Shown in pieces: positions 1-5,065 of a stretch of 6,225 bases of DNA (its first letter is position 1; each line of letters opens with the position of its first letter). This DNA comes from an uncultured Chloroflexaceae bacterium. Lineage in GTDB: Bacteria; Chloroflexota; Chloroflexia; Chloroflexales; Chloroflexaceae. Below the pieces are notes generated by a model that worked only from the letters and a program-made list of their open reading frames with translations, had not been told where the DNA came from and did not search any database. The stretch spans positions 1 through 6,225 of the forward strand of contig CAKZQX010000200.1 of NCBI GenBank assembly GCA_937141995.1, given 5' to 3'. Both the position numbers and the translations under genes were made by a program.

Positions 1-1028
1 CCAACCACTGTTCCAGCGCGCATCCCATTTTCCAGGATGTGTTGCAAAATCCAAATAGCCCCTACCGCAACTGGTTTACCTTTCTGCGCTACCCGGATCT
101 CTACCTGTCGTTTTTTGGGGTAAAAGATCTGCCGCAGATCAATAATGACTATCCTGATGCCCGCCGCACTATGATTGATTATGCACTCTACTGGCTGGAG
201 CAGGGCGTGGATGGTTTTCGTCTGGACTATGCGATTGGTCCTTCGCGGGCCTTCTGGACCGATTTTCGTATAGCAACCCGCAATCTAAAATCCGATAGCG
301 TGCTGCTGGGGGAAGCGGTCGATACCGCCGACGAGATGCGTTCCTACATGGGCCGGCTTGACGGCTGTCTGGATTTTCTGCTGCTTCAGGCAATCCGGCT
401 CTTCTTTGCTTTCGGGTCGATCACGCCGTCACAGTTTGATGCCTTTGTCCGGCGGCATCTGACGGCTTTCCCACCGGGCTTTGTGCTGCCGAGTTTTCTT
501 GACAACCACGATATGAACCGCTTTGCCTGGGTGGTCCGGGGCGATATGCGCCGGCTGAAGCTGGCGGCGCTCTGTCAGTTTACGCTCCCGCACCCGCCAA
601 TTATCTACTATGGCACCGAGGTCGGGATGAGTCAGGTACGTGATGTGCGCCATGCCGACGGCAGTGGGCATCCCGAAGAGTCGCGCCTGCCAATGATCTG
701 GGACGAGAAGCAGAATCTGGCGCTGCTGGACTTTTACCGACAACTGGGCCAACTGCGCAGTCGCACGGCGTCGGTGTGGCGTGGTCCCCGCCGCACCCTG
801 TATCTTGACGATGCGCGTAGTCTCTACGCCTTCGCCTGTGCCGATGAGCGCGCGCCCCACACAGCCCTCTACCTGGTGGCATTTAACAACAGCCCCGGAA
901 CCCATGCCATTCCGCTGCCGGTCGGACAGCGCTGGGAGCTGATCCTGGCAAGCGAAACCGCGCATCTGGTAGACGGACAACTGACCCTCTCGGCCTACGG
1001 GGGGGCCGTGCTGCGCACGGGACCGTAA
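1..1028 (+). CDS. Alpha-amylase-family (GH13) glycoside hydrolase, 5' end outside window
   Basis: This gene encodes the C-terminal 341 residues of a GH13 enzyme that cleaves or transfers alpha-glucosidic bonds by the retaining mechanism. The frame is open to the left edge, and the first visible residues, NHCSSAHPIFQD, are conserved region I, so the GTG at 39 is not the start. Region V is LPQIN. Region II is GVDGFRLDYA, with the nucleophile Asp at 225-227. Region III is LLGEAVD, with the acid/base Glu at 312-314. Region IV is FLDNHDMNRF, with the stabilising Asp at 510-512. IIYYGTEVGM follows, and the last 80 or so residues look like the beta-sandwich domain C. The stop is TAA at 1026-1028. 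The missing part is the N-terminus up to about beta-strand 3, plus any accessory domain or signal peptide. Region V resembles neopullulanase/cyclomaltodextrinase-type enzymes more than QPDLN alpha-glucosidases, but the substrate cannot be fixed. It is convergent with the next gene. Family is certain; specificity is open. Confidence 0.93.
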   Translation, partial: NHCSSAHPIFQDVLQNPNSPYRNWFTFLRYPDLYLSFFGVKDLPQINNDYPDARRTMIDYALYWLEQGVDGFRLDYAIGPSRAFWTDFRIATRNLKSDSVLLGEAVDTADEMRSYMGRLDGCLDFLLLQAIRLFFAFGSITPSQFDAFVRRHLTAFPPGFVLPSFLDNHDMNRFAWVVRGDMRRLKLAALCQFTLPHPPIIYYGTEVGMSQVRDVRHADGSGHPEESRLPMIWDEKQNLALLDFYRQLGQLRSRTASVWRGPRRTLYLDDARSLYAFACADERAPHTALYLVAFNNSPGTHAIPLPVGQRWELILASETAHLVDGQLTLSAYGGAVLRTGP

Positions 1029-1038
1029 GGGCCAAAAT

Positions 1039-1070
1039 CCGCAGGGGCGAACGCTGTTTCGCCCCTGCGG
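1039..1070. terminator. Perfect 13-bp hairpin between convergent genes, likely bidirectional terminator
   Basis: The arms at 1039-1051 (CCGCAGGGGCGAA) and 1058-1070 (TTCGCCCCTGCGG) are perfectly complementary around a 6-base loop. The hairpin begins 10 bases after the stop of the GH13 gene and, read on the other strand, 29 bases after the stop of the S33 hydrolase gene. On the minus strand the stem is followed by ATTTTGG, a short U-tract. On the plus strand there is no T run, so termination there would be weaker or Rho-assisted. The AGGGGCGAA...TTCGCCCCT type also recalls interspersed palindromes of Chloroflexota genomes, so this may be a repeat that serves as a terminator. The structure is seen directly; the role is inferred. 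Confidence 0.6.
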
Positions 1071-1098
1071 ACTACAGATTACGGACTACAGACTACGG
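1069..1098. repeat. Two-copy 14-bp tandem repeat next to the hairpin
   Basis: Units GGACTACAGATTAC (1069-1082) and GGACTACAGACTAC (1083-1096) differ at one base and are followed by the start of a third unit (GG). The first GG is also the end of the hairpin arm. The repeat fills the space between the terminator-like stem and the stop codon of the minus-strand gene. No function can be assigned from sequence. It may be part of a compound interspersed element together with the hairpin. Confidence 0.7.
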
Positions 1099-1099
1099 C

Positions 1100-3148
1100 T
1101 TAAAAATAAACCGCGCCCACCATGCCCCACACTCCCAGCAGGAAGACACACAGCAGCGCGGCCAGCGTCAGCAGGGTGTAGTAGCTGCGCTTCCAGATCG
1201 ACCAGAAATTGCCAATCCAGGTCTGCACGGTACCGGCCAGCATAGCCAGCGTCAGCAGGGCGCAGATAAGCGGCAGGATAAACAGCGGAGCCCAACCGGC
1301 GGGTATGCCCAGGAGCAGGATGTTACTGCCCTCTACGCCCAGGCTAATCAGGAGCGCCACCAGAGCGATGGGGAAAATCACCAGCAGCATGCCATTGAGC
1401 GCCGCGATCCAGGGCGCAAAGCGCAGCAGCAGCGGTGGCGGCTCGGTCTCGCGCTGTCGCTGCCGCTGCACCAGCCAGATGATCGGCCAGACCAGCAGCA
1501 CCGAGAGCAGCACGAGCAGGCCAATACCAAACAGGAGTAACTGTGTGCCGCTGTTGCCCTCCAGGTTTGCCAGACGCAGCAGTTCCGGCAGCACCAGCAC
1601 CTCGTCCGCTGTTACAAAATCCGGCTCCGTCAGCGTGGTGATACAATTTGCCTCGGGCGGGACACTCGGGTTCGCCAGAAAATCCTGAATGATCTGATCC
1701 GGACACTCCCCGGACAGCGCGGCACCGTGGGCGGTGTTGGGGAAGACATACTCATAGCTCTGGGGCAGGGTTGTGGCGGCGGCAGCGGCAAAAGCGGGCG
1801 GCGTGATCGGATCAAACTGCCCCGATAAGATCAGCGTGGGAATCTCGCTGTCCACGGGCGCATCAATCGGCGGCCCCAGCGGTTCAACATTCCAGAGATC
1901 ACAGGCTTCCAGGAGACTCTCGGCATCCGCCTCGCCCAACTCGGCAATTTTGGGATGCACGCCGGCCAGATCCAGATCACTCACGCTAAAGTCGGCATCC
2001 TCGGCACACACCACCGAGAAGTACATCCCGTGGGTGAGCGTCCGATCAAAGATGATCTGGGACATGATCCGAGAAATCGGCGCATAGCGTCCCGCATCCG
2101 CCGCATAGATCATCTCTGGGAGGAACGGCAAAAGAAACGAGGGATAAAGCATCTGGAAGAGCGCCTCAAACAGCGAGTCGCCATCCAGAACCGCATCATA
2201 GGTTATTTGCGTTTCCGGATCGGTCAGTTGAAGCGTAACCGGGTCCGCATTCAGGCGTTCGACCAGAGCAAAGAAGGTTTCCTCAATGTCGGGATAGGCT
2301 TCGTTGCACGCGGGGTCGGCGGCGCAGGCTGCAAATAGTTCGTTGAAGGCGCGGTCCTGCGACTCGGGCACCTCCACCAGAAAGTTAATCTGCGGTGGGG
2401 CGACCGCATCCAGGATTACGCTACGCAGCCCTTCCGGATGGTTGCGCATCACATGCAGTGCCAGCGTTGTGCCGTAGGAGACACCGTAGAGGTTGATCTG
2501 CTCATAGCCCAGCGCCGCGCGGATGGCATCCACATCGGCGGCATTCTCGACACTATCAAAGGCCGACAGATTAACCCCCTCCTCAACCAGCCGGCTGCGG
2601 CAGGTTTGCAGCGCTTCATTCGCCAGTTGCTCCTCTTCCTCGTCGGGCAATACCCGCCCAAGATTCTCGATGGTCAGTTCCAGGAACTCGGGACAGGCGA
2701 GTTGGGGCTCGGAATAGCGTGTGCCGCGCTGGTTAAACAGGATGACATCACGGTTGAAGGGGAACTCGCCACTGATCACCAATTCTTGCAGGTAGGTATC
2801 AATGGTCGAACCGCCGGGGCCACCCTGGAGCATCACCAGCGGATCGGGGGCCGGGTTGGGCGCGCTACTCGGAATAATTGCCACCGCCAGGCGAATCGTC
2901 GGGCCGGACGGGTTGCTATGCTGCTCCGGCACCGTCACATAGCCACACGCGACCTGCTGCGGTATTGCCACGTTGTCCGGCAGGTTGGGCAGGTCGATAA
3001 AGTCACACGTCGCCGCCTCGAACGCCGGGGTGCGGGGCTGCGCTGCGGGGGCCGCCGTCACTCCGGCGCCCACCGGCAGCAACGCCACGCAGCAGGCCAG
3101 CAGCATGAGCAACCATGCACCGGGATGGAAACGTATGGGTTTAGACAT
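1100..3148 (-). CDS. Exported alpha/beta hydrolase (S33, tripeptidyl-aminopeptidase-like) with C-terminal membrane module
   Basis: The 682-residue product is a serine hydrolase expected to remove short N-terminal peptides, or to act on related amides or esters, outside the cytoplasmic membrane. Residues 1-33 form a signal peptide: a basic start, a hydrophobic stretch at about 12-30 and a VTA-AP cleavage site. The alpha/beta hydrolase part (about 45-510) has the QGGPGG oxyanion motif at 108-113, FNQRGT at 138-143, nucleophile Ser224 in GVSYG, Asp446 in SGQFDPITPP and His474 in NTAHGA. The end matches the TAP-like C-terminal region. Ten cysteines in this part (48, 68, 152, 183, 275, 281, 381, 416, 482, 502) suggest disulfides. 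Four membrane helices follow, near 537-560, 578-602, 612-638 and 657-680. A basic QRQRQR loop after the first implies the catalytic domain faces outward. The ATG at 3146-3148 has only a weak AGAGAAG Shine-Dalgarno. S33 peptidases usually lack this tail. Substrate unknown. Confidence 0.9.
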   Translation of the reverse strand: MSKPIRFHPGAWLLMLLACCVALLPVGAGVTAAPAAQPRTPAFEAATCDFIDLPNLPDNVAIPQQVACGYVTVPEQHSNPSGPTIRLAVAIIPSSAPNPAPDPLVMLQGGPGGSTIDTYLQELVISGEFPFNRDVILFNQRGTRYSEPQLACPEFLELTIENLGRVLPDEEEEQLANEALQTCRSRLVEEGVNLSAFDSVENAADVDAIRAALGYEQINLYGVSYGTTLALHVMRNHPEGLRSVILDAVAPPQINFLVEVPESQDRAFNELFAACAADPACNEAYPDIEETFFALVERLNADPVTLQLTDPETQITYDAVLDGDSLFEALFQMLYPSFLLPFLPEMIYAADAGRYAPISRIMSQIIFDRTLTHGMYFSVVCAEDADFSVSDLDLAGVHPKIAELGEADAESLLEACDLWNVEPLGPPIDAPVDSEIPTLILSGQFDPITPPAFAAAAATTLPQSYEYVFPNTAHGAALSGECPDQIIQDFLANPSVPPEANCITTLTEPDFVTADEVLVLPELLRLANLEGNSGTQLLLFGIGLLVLLSVLLVWPIIWLVQRQRQRETEPPPLLLRFAPWIAALNGMLLVIFPIALVALLISLGVEGSNILLLGIPAGWAPLFILPLICALLTLAMLAGTVQTWIGNFWSIWKRSYYTLLTLAALLCVFLLGVWGMVGAVYF

Positions 3149-3184
3149 GCACTTCTCTTTCTAACATCTGGATCGGTACGAACA

Positions 3185-3199
3185 GTGTGCAATGCACAC
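3185..3199. promoter_or_regulatory. Perfect 15-bp dyad upstream of the S33 hydrolase, possible operator
   Basis: GTGTGCA-A-TGCACAC is a perfect 7-1-7 dyad. Its near edge is 36 bases upstream of the hydrolase ATG. The flanks ACAG and CTGT can extend it if a one-base bulge is allowed. The size and symmetry fit a site for a dimeric helix-turn-helix regulator, placed where it could overlap a promoter or its start point. No regulator gene is in the window and only one copy of this site was seen, so the role is a guess. Confidence 0.4.
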
Positions 3200-3314
3200 C
3201 TGTACTGTAGCACAGATTGGGGAAGGCGAGAAAACAGAGCGCAGGCGGTGGGGCATTGGCGTAGGTGCGGCTTGATGAACATTGAAGATTAAATCCAGAT
3301 ATCGCCGTTCAGGC

Positions 3315-3393
3315 GTCCCGGCTTCAGCCGGATCAGGCGTTCCCGGCAGGAGGCCCCGGCCCCGGACGGCATCCCACCGGCTGAAGCCGGGAC
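3315..3393. repeat. REP-like element: perfect 17-bp inverted repeat of palindromic arms
   Basis: The arms at 3315-3331 (GTCCCGGCTTCAGCCGG) and 3377-3393 (CCGGCTGAAGCCGGGAC) are exact reverse complements separated by 45 bases. Each arm contains its own short palindrome: CCGGCT-TC-AGCCGG on the left and CCGGCT-GA-AGCCGG on the right. The 45-base spacer is very GC-rich and repeats the theme (AGGCGTTCCCGG beside AGGCGTCCCGG, then GGCCCCGGCC). The element begins 51 bases after the phosphorylase stop on the minus strand, so the transcript would carry a long stable hairpin. The layout is like REP/BIME intergenic elements, which can protect 3' ends or end transcription. There is no T-run directly after it. 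Confidence 0.65.
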
Positions 3394-3444
3394 TCCCGGT
3401 CATTTCATATCCGGACTATATGCGGAAGCGTGCGTGGCAGCATC

Positions 3445-4941
3445 TCAACCCATCTTCCTCCCCGACCGCGCCGGTAGATCGAAATGCTGCACCCTCCCGT
3501 CAGCGGTGTAGCTAAGTTCGTAGCTGCCATCGCTGAAGTTCACCCGGAGTTGTGTCCAGTCGGAGCCCTGCTCCCAGCGCAGGCCCAGCGTGTGATCGTC
3601 CGTGTCGAGCAGGGTGAAGCTGCCATTGAAGGCCGGGTGGCTGTTGCGAAAGCGGATCAGCGCCAGCAGATCTTGCACCACCGGCCGCTGCAAGGCCACC
3701 GCAATGTCTGCCGGGGTGTAGGTGGGCCGGTTGATATCGCGCCCCACCTGCGTTTCCGCCAGCAACTGCATATCATTGGTGCCTGCGAGTAACCCGACAT
3801 AGTAGACCTGCGGAATGCCGGGGGCAAAAAACTGGATCGCCCGCGCCAGCAGATAGTCGCGGTCGTTCCGGCCCAGCGCATCGTAATAGGTGCAGTTAAC
3901 CTGGTAGAGATCCAGGTTGGAGGCCGCCGCGCCGGTGGCCTGGCGGCTCTGGCCGCCGCTCTTGATATGAATGGTTTCTACCAGGGCATCCAGATCCTCG
4001 GGCGGGATTAACCCGGCCCCGGCGACCGGGTTGGCACTGTCTGCGCCGATGTCGATCACGCCGATGCCGTCGTGGGTGTCGAGCACGGTGATGGCGTTAC
4101 GCGGGCTGAGCGCCAGCCACTGCTGCAGATAGCGCGCCGTCCGGTTGAAGCATGCATGCAGAATGAGCGGCGGCAGGGCGAAGTCGTAGACTCGATCAAC
4201 CCGCCGGGCAATCTCGATCTGTTGGCGGTAGTAGGAGTGGATCTCCACCAGCACTTCGATGCCCACGGTTTTCGCATAGCGCGGCAACTCCTCAATAAAA
4301 TCGAAAGTCTCCGGGAGCATAAAGCAACTGGTACCGGGTTGTTTGATCGCATAGCCCACCGCATCCAGCCGGATCATTGTGATGCCATGCGCCTGAAAGG
4401 TATCGAGAATCGCATGCAGGTAAGCCACACCCTGCGGATGCCGAACATCGATATCGACCTGCCGGCTGGTAAAGGTGGTCCAGAGAATGCGCTTCTCACC
4501 ATTTTTCAGCGTGACAGCCGTAAAGGGCAGACCGGGGCGCGGACGGTAGATCTTCAGCAGGTCGGCTTCGCCGGCCCCGTGGGGAAACACGCTGCCCAGG
4601 GTCAGGAAGAGCCCGGCGTAGGGTGAGTCGGTTCCCTTTTCCGAAAAATCCTGGAAGCGGGCCGACTCGGTGGAGATATGATTGACAATCAGGTCAGCCA
4701 TGATATCCAGGTGCCGGCTCAAGGACTGAACAGCGGACCAGGAACCCAGGCGCGGATCAACCATGGTGTGGTCTATCGGATCAAACCCGGCATCCGCGCC
4801 ATCAATCGGGTGAAAAAAGGGGAGGATATGCACGCCGCCAAAGAGACCCTGCAACGGCCCCAGCAGCAGGCGCTCCAGCACGTCAAAGCCGGCACCGCCG
4901 AGGCGGTCGGCATAGGTAATCAACTGTACCTGATTTTTCAT
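3445..4941 (-). CDS. Sucrose phosphorylase (GH13 subfamily 18)
   Basis: The enzyme reversibly converts sucrose and phosphate to alpha-D-glucose-1-phosphate and fructose in the cytoplasm, saving one ATP per glucose. The 498-residue product closely follows the Bifidobacterium adolescentis enzyme (504 residues) from its first residues, MKNQVQLITYADRLGG. Visible landmarks, numbered from the ATG, are VHILPFF then DGADAGFDPIDH with Asp50; IYRPRPGLPF; nucleophile Asp193 in IRLDAVGY; acid/base Glu233 in VLVEIHSYY; transition-state Asp291 in VLDTHDGIGVIDIG; the acceptor-loop NLDLYQVN with Asp344 and Gln347; and Arg401 in GRDINR. They match Asp192, Glu232, Asp290, Asp342, Gln345 and Arg399 of that enzyme. 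I chose the ATG at 4939-4941 because GGAGG stands 8 bases upstream and the family starts here; a GTG at 4956 would place that site inside the coding region. Sister activities in GH13_18 (sucrose-6-phosphate or glucosylglycerol phosphorylase) are less likely. Confidence 0.95.
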   Translation of the reverse strand: MKNQVQLITYADRLGGAGFDVLERLLLGPLQGLFGGVHILPFFHPIDGADAGFDPIDHTMVDPRLGSWSAVQSLSRHLDIMADLIVNHISTESARFQDFSEKGTDSPYAGLFLTLGSVFPHGAGEADLLKIYRPRPGLPFTAVTLKNGEKRILWTTFTSRQVDIDVRHPQGVAYLHAILDTFQAHGITMIRLDAVGYAIKQPGTSCFMLPETFDFIEELPRYAKTVGIEVLVEIHSYYRQQIEIARRVDRVYDFALPPLILHACFNRTARYLQQWLALSPRNAITVLDTHDGIGVIDIGADSANPVAGAGLIPPEDLDALVETIHIKSGGQSRQATGAAASNLDLYQVNCTYYDALGRNDRDYLLARAIQFFAPGIPQVYYVGLLAGTNDMQLLAETQVGRDINRPTYTPADIAVALQRPVVQDLLALIRFRNSHPAFNGSFTLLDTDDHTLGLRWEQGSDWTQLRVNFSDGSYELSYTADGRVQHFDLPARSGRKMG

Positions 4942-4956
4942 CGAGTGAGCCTCCAC
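4942..4956 (-). promoter_or_regulatory. Strong ribosome binding site fixing the phosphorylase start
   Basis: On the minus strand the sequence before the ATG is GTGGAGGCTCACTCG. GGAGG lies 8 bases before the ATG at 4941, a near-ideal Shine-Dalgarno. The GTG at its beginning is in frame and would add five residues (MEAHS), but it has no such site of its own. This decides for the ATG. Confidence 0.8.
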
Positions 4957-4988
4957 GCTCTATGATCGAGGGGCGATATTTTTTGTAG

Positions 4989-5007
4989 GCGGCAGCGTGG
5001 CTGCCGC
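4989..5007. repeat. GC-rich 8-3-8 hairpin in the phosphorylase leader
   Basis: GCGGCAGC-GTG-GCTGCCGC is a perfect stem of 8 bp with a 3-base loop, about 48 bases upstream of the phosphorylase ATG. On the minus strand it is followed by CTACAAAAAATAT, which is A-rich and not T-rich, so it is not an intrinsic terminator for the upstream App1 gene. It could be a 5' leader structure, or a copy of a short interspersed palindrome. The GGCGGCAGC...GCTGCCGC pattern is of the kind often scattered between genes in Chloroflexota (from memory, not checked). Confidence 0.55.
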
Positions 5008-5024
5008 ACTCCAGATCCGGCAAC

Positions 5025-5037
5025 GTGATCATATCAC
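5025..5037 (-). promoter_or_regulatory. Palindrome overlapping a possible extended -10 promoter of the phosphorylase gene
   Basis: On the minus strand, GTGATATGATCAC is a perfect 5-3-5 dyad. It contains TG-A-TATGAT, which fits an extended -10 element (TGn followed by a one-mismatch TATAAT) at 5036-5028. No good -35 lies 17 bases upstream, as is common for extended -10 promoters. Transcription would start near 5021 and give a leader of about 80 bases carrying the 4989-5007 hairpin and the GGAGG site. A repressor bound to the dyad would cover the -10, a simple way to make the phosphorylase gene inducible. This is inferred from pattern only. The 7-mer TATGATC occurs again on the plus strand at 4961-4967. 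Confidence 0.4.
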
Positions 5038-5065
5038 ACATTATGCCGTGGGGCTGCGCGGCGCA

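Larger units (their letters stand above)
3149..3444. other. 296-bp intergenic region without a gene
   Basis: This gap lies between the stop of the sucrose phosphorylase gene and the start of the S33 hydrolase gene, both on the minus strand. It holds a dyad close to the hydrolase start and a large inverted repeat near the phosphorylase stop, each listed separately. Short open frames cross it on both strands, but they run through the palindromes, are rich in Pro, Arg and Gly, and have no recognisable motif. I see no convincing -35/-10 pair for the hydrolase; a TACAGT hexamer on the minus strand has no good partner. Confidence 0.7.

Noticed and set aside
39..41. GTG at 39 as the start of the GH13 gene.
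   Set aside because: The frame stays open to the left edge and encodes conserved GH13 region I (NHCSSAHP) before this codon, so it is an internal Val.
3086..3097. Possible lipobox LLAC at Cys19 of the S33 hydrolase, which would make it a lipoprotein.
   Set aside because: The hydrophobic stretch before Cys19 is only about six residues and the stretch continues to residue 30, followed by a normal VTA-AP cleavage site. The protein already has membrane helices.
2438..3292. A 284-codon plus-strand open frame opposite the start of the S33 hydrolase gene.
   Set aside because: It mirrors the coding strand of a well-supported gene with signal peptide and GGPGG and GVSYG motifs. It has no ribosome binding site or domain of its own.
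3282..3515. A 77-codon plus-strand open frame across the intergenic region.
   Set aside because: It runs through the inverted repeat and into the antisense of the phosphorylase 3' end. The translation is low-complexity Pro/Arg/Gly.
4942..4956. GTG at 4956 as the start of sucrose phosphorylase, adding MEAHS.
   Set aside because: The GGAGG ribosome binding site lies within these codons, and the homologous enzyme starts at the MKN sequence encoded from 4941.
5023..5038. The GTGATATGATCAC palindrome as a CRP/cAMP site.
   Set aside because: The half-sites TGTGA and TCACG are separated by five bases and not six, and the second half is imperfect. A generic dimeric repressor site fits better.
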